A DNA stretch of 10,357 bases from Peptococcaceae bacterium UBA4997 (GTDB lineage: Bacteria > Bacillota > Dehalobacteriia > UBA4068 > UBA4997). A program made the translations under genes and the position numbers. The stretch is taken from NCBI GenBank assembly GCA_002398485.1, contig DGYV01000035.1, forward strand, positions 20,305 to 30,661. The letters run 5' to 3'. Positions 1 through 6,839 of the stretch are shown one piece after another; position 1 is the first letter of the stretch, and every line of letters starts with the position of its first letter. Below the pieces are notes generated by a model. It was not told where the DNA came from and did no database searches. It worked only from the letters and a program-made list of their open reading frames with translations.

Positions 1-420
1 ATATACCAAAAGCCCCTCTCCCACAGAAGCACAGCGCGAATCCACACAAATTATCCTGTTTTCCGGGTACTTATGCATAAGCTCTTCTGCCGCAATCAAA
101 GAAGAATTATAGGTTCCGCTCAATGCGGATGAAAAAGCTATATAGATTATGTCCTTGCCTGCCTTAATAAATGGTTCAAACTCTGCCATATAGGTTGCAA
201 TACTTATTAAGGTAGTAACTGATTTGGAACCCACCCGTAGTTTATCATAAAATTCGTGGCTATTCATTTCCCTTTCATCAGGATAGTGCATATATTTTTT
301 TTCACCTATTTCAAAACACATAGGTATTACTTGAATATTATTTTCTTGAATAATATTTACAGGCAAATCTGAGGTAGAATCCGTAAAAATAACATAATCT
401 TTTATATGCTCACTTGTCAT
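1..420 (-). CDS. DegV family fatty-acid-binding protein (FakB-like), N-terminal part
   Basis: This is the first 140 codons of a minus-strand gene that leaves the window at position 1; the full family length is about 280 residues. The ATG at 420 has an AAGGAG-type ribosome binding site near 433-438. The protein opens with the DegV signature FTDSTSDLP at residues 12-20. It continues with a FSSALSGTYNSS stretch near residues 98-109 and a VDSRCASVGEGLLV stretch at the cut end, both typical of this fold. DegV/FakB proteins bind a fatty acid and present it to the kinase FakA for phosphorylation; no FakA is visible here. The usual TSQPS segment is altered to VTTLISIATY, so the ligand may differ. The gene follows the radical SAM gene by 39 bases and is probably the last visible member of that operon. 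Family assignment is firm; ligand unknown. Confidence 0.85.
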   Translation of the reverse strand, partial: MTSEHIKDYVIFTDSTSDLPVNIIQENNIQVIPMCFEIGEKKYMHYPDEREMNSHEFYDKLRVGSKSVTTLISIATYMAEFEPFIKAGKDIIYIAFSSALSGTYNSSLIAAEELMHKYPENRIICVDSRCASVGEGLLVY

Positions 421-459
421 AGAATTGGCCACTCCTTAATTATTTTGTGTTTTATAGTA

Positions 460-1815
460 TTAGGAACCATGAGATTGCGACCATAACTTATCCGCAGTTA
501 CTGCCCAATTTGCAGCTGCATTTACACATTTTGCCGTTAAATCATGCACATCCTCAGGAATCTTCACTTCCGTAGACACAGCACCTGAAGCATCTACCAT
601 TTGCGCAAGCTTTTCAGGATTATCCAACAACGGGCAAGGGCGCAAGTGATTGCAGTTAAAGGGCTGATTATTATGATACTGCATAAACAGGGATGATTTA
701 TAAGCTTCCAGCAAAGTTTTTTCCTTGATGTTAGAATCGGAATAATGAATAAAAGCGCAAGGTTCTATATCCCCATTGGCACTGATATGCAAATAACAAC
801 GCCCGCCTGCTATACAACCGTTTATGTATTCACCGTCATTCCAAAAATCCAATGTGAACAAAGGCTTAGTACTCCTGAACTTACGCACCTGATGGTACAT
901 AAATTCCCTCTGTTCAGGTGTTACCATAAGCTCGGGTACAGCATTTTTACCCACAGGCATATAGGTAAAGAACCAACCAAATTTGGCCCCTTTATTGATC
1001 ATTTCATCAAAAAATTCCTCACTGCCTATAACCTCGGTATTTTTACTGGTATAGCAAGCTGAAAAACCAAAAATCAATTTGCGTTCTTTTAAAATATCCA
1101 TGGCCCTGATCACAGCTTTATATGTACCGGCTCCGCGCCTGGAATCGGTTGCTTCTTCAAAACCTTCTACACTTATGGCAGGCACAAAATTTTTTACCCT
1201 AAGCATTTCATCGGCAAAGGCTTCATCTATTAAAGTGCCGTTTGTAAAAGCCAAGAACATACAATCACTATGCTTTTCGCAAAGGTATATAATATCCTGC
1301 TTGCGCATCAAAGGCTCGCCGCCCGAATAAATGTACATATAAGAACCCAGCTCTTTGCCCTGCCTGATGATACTATCCAGAGTTTCGCGATCCATAGAAA
1401 GCGTATTGCCGTAATCCGCCGCCCAACAACCCATACAATGAAGATTACAAGCGGAAGTAGGGTCCATAAGAATAGCCCAGGGAATACTGCAGTTATTCTC
1501 TGCTCTGGCTTTAGACTGACGAAAACCACCTATTACAGTTGCATTGATAATAAAATTCTCAAAAAAGGTTTTTCTTTGATCACTATCAATATCCTGCCAG
1601 AAACTTTTGGTAAACTTGTACCAATTGCCTTCTTTATTTGCAATTGCTTCCTTGATGACTTTACGCTGTTTTTCAACCATTCCTTCTTTATCGAACATCT
1701 CCACCCAATCCATGACCTTTGGTATATTTTTATCCGGATCAGAATCAAAATAGGTGATAACTTTTCTAAGACCATAAGATTGCAGATTTTCTTTTATGCT
1801 TTTGCCGTTATTCAT
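460..1815 (-). CDS. Radical SAM enzyme with SPASM-like cysteine-rich C-terminus
   Basis: Predicted cytoplasmic 451-residue enzyme. The start is the ATG at 1815. GGAGG (1824-1828) sits eight bases upstream, and the in-frame ATGs further up overlap that site. Residues 1-115 are an uncharacterised helical region. The radical SAM core follows, with the 4Fe-4S motif CNLHCMGC (Cys123, Cys127, Cys130) and the SAM-contacting SGGEP at about 164-168. The C-terminus has Cys334, 340, 353, 388 and 394, including a GDIEPC stretch. This resembles a SPASM or twitch auxiliary cluster domain, but the spacing is not a textbook match. Such enzymes cleave SAM to a 5'-deoxyadenosyl radical; many modify peptides or cofactors. 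I do not recognise the substrate. No precursor peptide with a convincing ribosome binding site is seen nearby. It lies between the ChrB-N-like gene (69-base gap) and degV, apparently in one transcript. Confidence 0.85.
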   Translation of the reverse strand: MNNGKSIKENLQSYGLRKVITYFDSDPDKNIPKVMDWVEMFDKEGMVEKQRKVIKEAIANKEGNWYKFTKSFWQDIDSDQRKTFFENFIINATVIGGFRQSKARAENNCSIPWAILMDPTSACNLHCMGCWAADYGNTLSMDRETLDSIIRQGKELGSYMYIYSGGEPLMRKQDIIYLCEKHSDCMFLAFTNGTLIDEAFADEMLRVKNFVPAISVEGFEEATDSRRGAGTYKAVIRAMDILKERKLIFGFSACYTSKNTEVIGSEEFFDEMINKGAKFGWFFTYMPVGKNAVPELMVTPEQREFMYHQVRKFRSTKPLFTLDFWNDGEYINGCIAGGRCYLHISANGDIEPCAFIHYSDSNIKEKTLLEAYKSSLFMQYHNNQPFNCNHLRPCPLLDNPEKLAQMVDASGAVSTEVKIPEDVHDLTAKCVNAAANWAVTADKLWSQSHGS

Positions 1816-1884
1816 AATAGAAACCTCCATTTCCAATGTCTTGCTTAAAATTATTTATAATATTATTAAAAATATTAAACAGGT

Positions 1885-2421
1885 TTAGATTTGATTACTG
1901 TTATCATAAACCGGTTCACCCATTTCCCTTAAAACTGCCTTGATTTGTTTAAGCATTTCCTGTGCTTTACCTGCAAGGGAGGAATGAAAAATATCTTTTT
2001 CCACAAGCTTTGTATGACGAGAAATAAATTTTTCCAGCTCCGCTTTACGCGCAAACCTTATGGAATCGAGGCTCTCTGCAGATAATTTGGGCAATATTTC
2101 CTTAAGATATTTTTTAGATTCGTTTATATATTCTTTGTACTCTTCATCCCTTATTTTATTAAACAACGAAACTACTCTTTCTTCATGTTTATCATGAAAA
2201 AAGGAACTTTCCGTTAAAAGCACCTGGCCATTGTTGTTTTCAATAGTAGTTAAAATTTTTTGCAGCGCTTTATAATTAAACTCATTTTTCGGCAAAACCC
2301 ACATAGACTGCTGAATATTTACTGCACCAAGCTTTTTCAAACTCCGCCAAATTGCTACCCTGTATTTAGAAGGCTTGGTAGGTAAATTATAGTTTATAAC
2401 AAGCCATTTTATACCAGCCAT
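1885..2421 (-). CDS. ChrB N-terminal-domain / PaaX-like protein, stand-alone
   Basis: A 178-residue cytoplasmic protein. The start is the ATG at 2421, with a purine-rich AAGGGGTGAG just upstream. Residues 4-45 (KWLVINYNLP, then YRVAIWRSLKKLGAV and SMWVLP) closely follow the pattern of the N-terminal domain of ChrB, a Cas2/PaaX-like ferredoxin fold. Residues 75-170 are largely charged helix. Full ChrB proteins are about 300 residues and carry a second C-terminal domain, which is absent here. Some ChrB proteins regulate chromate resistance, but no chrA transporter is present. Here the protein is first in an operon with a radical SAM enzyme, so a regulatory or partner role for that enzyme is more likely. 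That role is inference. The family call rests on recalled motif similarity and could be refined to a PaaX-like relative. Confidence 0.6.
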   Translation of the reverse strand: MAGIKWLVINYNLPTKPSKYRVAIWRSLKKLGAVNIQQSMWVLPKNEFNYKALQKILTTIENNNGQVLLTESSFFHDKHEERVVSLFNKIRDEEYKEYINESKKYLKEILPKLSAESLDSIRFARKAELEKFISRHTKLVEKDIFHSSLAGKAQEMLKQIKAVLREMGEPVYDNSNQI

Positions 2422-2455
2422 ACTCTCACCCCTTATTTGTAATATTGGTTACTTT

Positions 2456-2484
2456 ATTTTATCACATAAAGATAATCAGCACAA
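2456..2484 (-). promoter_or_regulatory. Candidate sigma-A promoter of the ChrB-N / radical SAM / degV operon
   Basis: Read on the minus strand there is TTGTGC (2479-2484), a 17-base spacer and TAAAAT (2456-2461), about 35 bases before the first gene. Inside the promoter, plus-strand 2459-2475 is a dyad with arms TTATC and GATAA around seven bases. This could be an operator for the ChrB-N protein itself or another repressor. Both are eye-found matches in AT-rich DNA. Confidence 0.45.
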
Positions 2485-2634
2485 GAAAAAAAATCGTTTT
2501 TTATTATATATCATCTACTTTTAGCGAAATTTGTTTTAAAATAACAAAATACAAATGAAAACAAGCCTTTTGTATTTGTGTTGATTTTGCTTTATAAAAC
2601 ATTATAATTATAAAGATTTTTTTTAGATAATCAC

Positions 2635-2670
2635 AAAAAGTGGGTTAAAGCTTTTTGCTTTAACCCGCTT
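2635..2670 (-). terminator. Rho-independent terminator of the diguanylate cyclase gene
   Basis: GGGTTAAAGC (2642-2651) pairs perfectly with GCTTTAACCC (2657-2666) across a five-base loop. Further pairs extend the stem to 14 bp with one G-U. On the minus strand the stem is followed by a T run, so it ends transcripts from the gene stopping at 2804. The plus-strand side has no T tract. The rest of the 2422-2803 gap holds the operon promoter above and no gene that I can support. Confidence 0.7.
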
Positions 2671-2803
2671 CAAATAATGTAAAAAATTGTTTATACGCAC
2701 TATTGCTGCCTAACTTGCTTCCCTTTTCTTGCCGTTTCGCATATGGCATAAATAAACATTTTTGAAGTGTAATACTTATTTAGGCTATATATCTGCCGCA
2801 TCA

Positions 2804-3931
2804 TTATGCACATCTTTGGTTTTTTTGATAATACATGAGCTTATCTAAATGTTTCATAAAATCCTCCGCATTCATGCCCGAGCTGTAATCATAAATATCA
2901 TAACCCATACTGAAGTTCACTTCATAAGGCTTTTTATTTCTACTATTAAAATCTGACGCGGATTGCTTGATCCTTTCAACCACTTCAAGCAATTTATCCT
3001 TATCATCAATATCCATAATAATACAAAATTCATCCCCACCCAAACGCGCTACCAGATCATCGCTCCTTAAACAGAAATGCAAAATTTTAACCATATCTTG
3101 AAGGGCTTCATCGCCAACGTGATGCCCCAGGCTATCATTAATTTGCTTTAACTTATCCAGATCTATAAAAATAGCAGAAAAAGATTTATTTCCCCTGCTT
3201 CTTCCAATTTTTTCCTTTAGATATATATCTAACAACCTGCGGTTTGAAGCGCCTGTAAGATAATCTGTATTCAAACTAAAATCCTGAATATTGAAATAGA
3301 TTATTAAAATAGCTAAAGCTGCACTTGCCCAATTTAGAGCTAAACCGTAAAAAAACATTTGTAAAATACTGCCTATTATTATAGGCAAAGGGAAAAGTAA
3401 TAATGATATATAATATTTCTTTCTGATTTGCTTACGTTTACTTAAGATCAAAAATGTGGTATAAATAAGTACACTGTAAGATAAGGCCGGATGAATAAAA
3501 AAGTATGGCCCCCTATGATAAACATTTGCAGCATCCACATAAAAAAACCAACCTAAATTAAGGCTCATAAATGAAATAAGTAAATTAAGCAAAAATAACG
3601 GCCAAAGAAAATATTTAAGTTTTTTGATTCTATAATAATCGGAAAACATTTGATAATCCGTGTAGCAAAGCCACAATAAGGCAGGCAATGGCGCCAGCGC
3701 ATATAACAAAAAATTAAAAAACCAATTCATTACCCTGCTAAAATCATTCGGACCTTTATTGAATACCCATGTCAAGGAGTCTACAACCAAAAGAATGAGC
3801 GTTGCATATACTATGTACATAAAAATTTTATTGACAGTAGCTTGGCCTTTAAATTTATTTTCCCTTATGTAAATAAGCAGTAAAATCAAAAAGGCAAAGA
3901 TATTTAATTCAATTATTTTCAGCAAATCCAT
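2804..3931 (-). CDS. Seven-helix membrane diguanylate cyclase (GGDEF protein)
   Basis: A 375-residue protein. The ATG at 3931 has AAAGGAG nine bases upstream. Residues 1-215 form about seven hydrophobic segments (roughly 6-22, 36-56, 68-90, 106-130, 146-164, 173-194, 198-214), a membrane sensor resembling the 7TM input modules of signalling proteins. Residues 222-370 are a complete GGDEF domain: DYLTGASNRR at the start, FIDLDKLKQINDSLGH, and an intact GGDEF at 298-302. An inhibitory I-site RSDD lies five residues before GGDEF. It should therefore make cyclic di-GMP from two GTP with product inhibition; no EAL domain is present. The input signal is unknown. The C-terminus ends shortly after MYYQK, just past a run of seven adenines, and may be frameshifted (see findings). 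It is monocistronic, between its own promoter and terminator. Confidence 0.9.
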   Translation of the reverse strand: MDLLKIIELNIFAFLILLLIYIRENKFKGQATVNKIFMYIVYATLILLVVDSLTWVFNKGPNDFSRVMNWFFNFLLYALAPLPALLWLCYTDYQMFSDYYRIKKLKYFLWPLFLLNLLISFMSLNLGWFFYVDAANVYHRGPYFFIHPALSYSVLIYTTFLILSKRKQIRKKYYISLLLFPLPIIIGSILQMFFYGLALNWASAALAILIIYFNIQDFSLNTDYLTGASNRRLLDIYLKEKIGRSRGNKSFSAIFIDLDKLKQINDSLGHHVGDEALQDMVKILHFCLRSDDLVARLGGDEFCIIMDIDDKDKLLEVVERIKQSASDFNSRNKKPYEVNFSMGYDIYDYSSGMNAEDFMKHLDKLMYYQKNQRCA

Positions 3932-3952
3932 TTTAATAGACTCCTTTATATT

Positions 3953-3981
3953 AATGTATAATACTTATTTAATTTAGTCAA
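3953..3981 (-). promoter_or_regulatory. Candidate promoter of the diguanylate cyclase gene
   Basis: Minus-strand TTGACT (3976-3981), a 17-base spacer and TACATT (3953-3958), with the start codon about 20 bases further on. The 11-mer ATACTTATTTA (plus strand 3961-3971) lies in the spacer. It matches half of the palindrome in front of the regulator gene at 4218-5183. The promoter match is good at -35 and moderate at -10. Confidence 0.45.
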
Positions 3982-3988
3982 TAAAATA

Positions 3989-4017
3989 TGACACCTTTTA
4001 TCTGCGAAAATATGTCA
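3989..4017. promoter_or_regulatory. 29-bp dyad upstream of the cyclase promoter
   Basis: Outer arms TGACA (3989-3993) and TGTCA (4013-4017) enclose inner arms TTTT and AAAA around a seven-base centre, with two unpaired bases on each side. It sits seven bases upstream of the -35 box of the GGDEF gene, the usual place for an activator site. A further GTCA half-site is at 3977-3980. The regulator is unknown. Confidence 0.35.
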
Positions 4018-4112
4018 AAAACATTTCAAAATCCCTTTTATTACCCTCAAAAACCAAATGCTATAAAAAAAAGTTTAATAGTACAAAAATTTGAGTTTCA
4101 CCGCTAAAAACA

Positions 4113-4157
4113 AAAAGAAAAACATAAAGGCCTTAATGGTCTTTATGTTTTTCTTTT
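4113..4157 (-). terminator. Rho-independent terminator after the HTH-PBP regulator gene
   Basis: A 20-bp stem (4113-4132 with 4138-4157, one G-U pair) closes a five-base loop. T-rich tracts flank both sides, so it could work in either direction. In context it ends the minus-strand regulator transcript about 60 bases after its stop codon. No plus-strand gene runs into it. The remainder of 3932-4217 holds the cyclase promoter and dyad and no gene. Confidence 0.75.
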
Positions 4158-4217
4158 CTTTTTTATAAACACAATACTTTGGCAGGATCTGTTTTAGTAA
4201 AACATATAAACAACTTC

Positions 4218-5183
4218 CTAAAAAATATTGAATTTAGATTTATATATCAATTTCCCTGTTTCAGAAGTATCATAGCAGCCTATGCTTTGCAAATCCCGCT
4301 TATATCCCCCTGAAGCCATGATTTCCAAAACCGCTTTATATTGAGGCTTTTGGGCATCCTCCATGCGCATGATCAAATCATAAGATTCTGTTTGCAGTTT
4401 AATGAATTCCAAACCACTAACTTGCTGAACACCTTTTTCACTACCCAAACCAACATTCGCTTCATTCTTTACAACCGCACTGGCCACAGCCAAATGAGAA
4501 TAAAATTCCTTATTATAGCCTTTAATAGAACTTCCGTAAACCCCCATTTGCCGTAGTTTTTCATCCAAAAGTACCCTGGTACCGCTGCCTTTTTCACGAT
4601 TTGCCAATATAATATCTTCCCTTAGTAAATCCTGCCAGCCTGTAATATTTTGGGGATTTCCCTCTTTGATATAAAAACCCTGGTTGCGGCGCACCATCCT
4701 TATTATCAAAACCGGTATGCCCGGCATCATTTTTGTTACATATGAAATATTATACTCGTCCAATTCGCTATCCCATAAATGGGAAGTTGCTATATTAACC
4801 TTGCCCTGATAAAGAGCGTAAATACTATTATAGCTTCCCATAGCTGAACGGCAGGCATTCAAGCCCTCAAAACGTTGATTTAAACGATCTACTATCATAT
4901 CAAGAGCAATATCCTGGCCCGATACGATCATACCGCTTATGCAAGAATCATCTGCCAGGTTTTTGCTTTCTATTTGCCCAAAATCAACAGGATTGCTGTG
5001 AGTTTTTTGACCAACGGTTCTGGTTTGTCCTGTAAACGCCTGTACATCCGCTAAATCAATACGAATTTTCTTGCCTACTTTGCAAGAACCAATTTCACCG
5101 CGTTTTACCAGTTCATAAACTGTATTTTTGGTGATTTTGAGCATATCTGCAACTTCCTGAGCCGTTAACAAGGTGCTCTGCAT
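4218..5183 (-). CDS. One-component regulator: excisionase-type HTH plus PBP-like sensor domain (probable molybdate/tungstate regulator)
   Basis: A 321-residue cytoplasmic protein; no signal peptide. Residues 5-52 (LTAQEVADMLKITKNTVYELVKRGEIGSCKVGKKIRI) are a MerR/excisionase-type winged helix-turn-helix. Residues 80-315 look like the PBP-like domain (PF12727 type) related to molybdate-binding proteins, with a GSGTR ligand-loop motif at 199-203. In this architecture the periplasmic-binding fold is used inside the cell as a sensor. The ModABC-type operon lies 118 bases upstream on the same strand, so the likely job is to regulate molybdate/tungstate uptake. The ligand is inferred, not shown. 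The gene has its own promoter with a palindrome over the -10 box, consistent with autoregulation. The ATG at 5183 follows a GGGGGTG sequence, a modest ribosome binding site. Read-through from the transporter operon is also possible, as no clear terminator separates them. Confidence 0.8.
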   Translation of the reverse strand: MQSTLLTAQEVADMLKITKNTVYELVKRGEIGSCKVGKKIRIDLADVQAFTGQTRTVGQKTHSNPVDFGQIESKNLADDSCISGMIVSGQDIALDMIVDRLNQRFEGLNACRSAMGSYNSIYALYQGKVNIATSHLWDSELDEYNISYVTKMMPGIPVLIIRMVRRNQGFYIKEGNPQNITGWQDLLREDIILANREKGSGTRVLLDEKLRQMGVYGSSIKGYNKEFYSHLAVASAVVKNEANVGLGSEKGVQQVSGLEFIKLQTESYDLIMRMEDAQKPQYKAVLEIMASGGYKRDLQSIGCYDTSETGKLIYKSKFNIF

Positions 5184-5214
5184 TTTGACACCCCCAAATT
5201 TATTCCATATTATT

Positions 5215-5235
5215 CTATACTTTAAATAAGTATAG
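5215..5235. promoter_or_regulatory. Perfect 21-bp palindromic operator candidate
   Basis: Arms CTATACTT (5215-5222) and AAGTATAG (5228-5235) are perfect inverted repeats around five bases. The palindrome overlaps the -10 box and transcription start of the regulator gene, where a dimeric repressor would block it. It is the strongest operator-like element in the window and probably the binding site of the HTH-PBP protein itself; that link is inference. Confidence 0.6.
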
Positions 5236-5257
5236 CATTTTCACCACCCTGTTTCAA
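5229..5257 (-). promoter_or_regulatory. Sigma-A promoter of the HTH-PBP regulator gene
   Basis: Minus-strand TTGAAA (5252-5257), a 17-base spacer and TATACT (5229-5234), with an extended TG one base before the -10 box. This is the best consensus promoter in the window. The 5' leader is about 40 bases. Confidence 0.65.
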
Positions 5258-5301
5258 ATAACTTGATTTATCATTTAATCTTAAATTTTTAATTTAAAGC
5301 T

Positions 5302-5976
5302 TTAGAGCAAATCTTTGTTTTGGATCTCGCACGAACTGCAAATCATTTTCAGCTCGCCATTTTGAATAACAGCAACTCTATCGGCAAGCCTTTTGGCTTC
5401 ATGTAAATCGTGCGTAACAAAAATAATGGTACAACCGTACCTTTCATGTATCATATTTATCATATCATACATTCTTTCTTTTGTATTACAATCCAACGCT
5501 GAAAATGGCTCATCCATCAGCAATATTTTAGGGTTCATTACCAATGCTCTTGCCAAAGCCGTTCTTTGCTGTTCACCACCGCTTAAGGTTCTGGGATACC
5601 TGCTTAAAAGATGTTCGATACCAAGCACATGTGAAATATCCTTAACTTTATTTAGTCGCTCTGTTTTAGGTATTTTTTTGATTTTAAGGCCAAATTCTAT
5701 ATTCTGATAAACCGATAAGTGCGGAAAAAGTGAATAATCCTGATGCACATAACCTAAATTGCGTTCTTCGGGAAGGGTATTGCTTACATTTTGTTGATCT
5801 ATGTAAATAGCTCCATTTTCCGCTGTATATAAACCGGCCAAGGCCTCCAATATAACCGTTTTACCGGCCCCTGTAGCACCCAATATGGCAAAAATTTCCC
5901 CTTTGGCAACTCTTATATTGATATTTTTCAAATAGAATTGCCCCAAATTTACTGAAAAATTTTCTAAAGCTATCAT
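5302..5976 (-). CDS. Molybdate/tungstate-type ABC transporter ATP-binding protein
   Basis: A 224-residue ABC ATPase. I prefer the ATG at 5976, which has GTGGTG about eight bases upstream, over a GTG at 5988. Residues in the 224 numbering: Walker A GATGAGKT at 33-40, Q-loop Gln at 79 in VHQDYS, signature LSGGEQQ at 131-137, Walker B ILLMDEP at 151-157, switch His at 189. It powers import through the adjacent permease at the inner face of the membrane. At 224 residues it lacks the C-terminal TOBE/MOP domain that binds molybdate in full-length ModC (about 350 residues). Oxyanion sensing is therefore left to the separate regulator downstream. It is the last gene of the SBP-permease-ATPase operon, 26 bases after the permease stop. 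Tungstate versus molybdate cannot be decided from this sequence. Confidence 0.88.
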   Translation of the reverse strand: MIALENFSVNLGQFYLKNINIRVAKGEIFAILGATGAGKTVILEALAGLYTAENGAIYIDQQNVSNTLPEERNLGYVHQDYSLFPHLSVYQNIEFGLKIKKIPKTERLNKVKDISHVLGIEHLLSRYPRTLSGGEQQRTALARALVMNPKILLMDEPFSALDCNTKERMYDMINMIHERYGCTIIFVTHDLHEAKRLADRVAVIQNGELKMICSSCEIQNKDLL

Positions 5977-6002
5977 ATTATTCACCACTCTTATTTTATG
6001 TG

Positions 6003-6824
6003 TTAATACAACATAGGATTTTTAACCCGGCTTTCCCCTGTTTGTTTATTAAAGGCGTTAAACAAAAGCAACGAAATAAGCGATATTATAAGCAAAATAG
6101 TAGCGGAAGCCAAAGCCTGGCCTACATCTCCCGTTGCCATATTTAAATATACGTTGGCAGTAAGGGTTTCGGTTTTCATACGCGTAATCCCCGCTACCAT
6201 AAGAGCGCCGCCAAATTCACCCAAGGCTCTGGACCAGGCTAAAATCATGGCTCCGATAACAGCATTTTTGGAAAGCGGCAAAGTTACCCGCCAAAACATT
6301 TTAAATTTTGAAGCGCCCAAAGTTCTGGCCGCAAATTCAAGCCTACTGTCCACACCCATAAAAGCAGTTTTGATTATTCTTATCACAAAAGGCAGATTAA
6401 TAAAAATATGAGCAGAAATTATGCCGTTTACTTCAAAAATAACCTTAAAATCATGTGCTTTCAAAAAAGTTCCGAAATCCGAAGAAAAGATCAATAAAAG
6501 ACAAAGCCCTAAAACTATATGCGGTAATGATAAAGGCAGTTCTATGATTATTTCAAAAAAACGCTTGAAGGGCAGCGAGGTTTTGGTAACAGCATAAGCC
6601 GTAGGTATTGCCAACAGTAAACAAACCAGTGTTGAAACGCTGGAGGTATATAGGCTTAATTTTACCGCAAACCTAACTTCTTCCGATAAAAAGGCTTCCC
6701 CAATATAAGGAAAGCCTTTTACAACTATTGAACTCAGCGCAACCAAAATAAACAACATTACCAAAACTGCTGTTAAATTTGCTAAAATATCAAATAAATA
6801 AACGTGCTTTTGGGGACTTTTCAT
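6003..6824 (-). CDS. Molybdate/tungstate-type ABC transporter permease (ModB-like)
   Basis: A 273-residue inner-membrane protein with about six hydrophobic segments. The ATG at 6824 has GGTGG seven bases upstream; an in-frame TTG at 6830 is less likely. The cytoplasmic EAA loop that contacts the ATPase is at about 163-184 (EFAARTLGASKFKMFWRVTL). It is followed by RALGEFGGALMVAG near 199-212, a stretch characteristic of ModB/WtpB-type oxyanion permeases (compare the SLGEFGA of ModB). It forms the membrane channel for the oxyanion delivered by the upstream lipoprotein. The gene starts 15 bases after that lipoprotein's stop codon, in the same operon. Substrate specificity rests with the binding protein. 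Family call is confident. Confidence 0.88.
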   Translation of the reverse strand: MKSPQKHVYLFDILANLTAVLVMLFILVALSSIVVKGFPYIGEAFLSEEVRFAVKLSLYTSSVSTLVCLLLAIPTAYAVTKTSLPFKRFFEIIIELPLSLPHIVLGLCLLLIFSSDFGTFLKAHDFKVIFEVNGIISAHIFINLPFVIRIIKTAFMGVDSRLEFAARTLGASKFKMFWRVTLPLSKNAVIGAMILAWSRALGEFGGALMVAGITRMKTETLTANVYLNMATGDVGQALASATILLIISLISLLLFNAFNKQTGESRVKNPMLY

Positions 6825-6839
6825 GAACAAACCACCATT

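Noticed and set aside
745..1848. Plus-strand open frames over the radical SAM gene
   Set aside because: They are antisense to a well-supported gene, have no domain resemblance and overlap each other; they are shadows.
2704..2763. A 19-codon minus-strand ORF just after the GGDEF gene, considered as a peptide precursor for the radical SAM enzyme
   Set aside because: It has no ribosome binding site, lies before the terminator of a different transcript, and shows no leader-like pattern.
5258..5301. Possible terminator between the ABC ATPase gene and the regulator gene
   Set aside because: Only an A/T-only imperfect hairpin (TTAAATT/AATTTAA) without a T tract is present, so read-through cannot be excluded.
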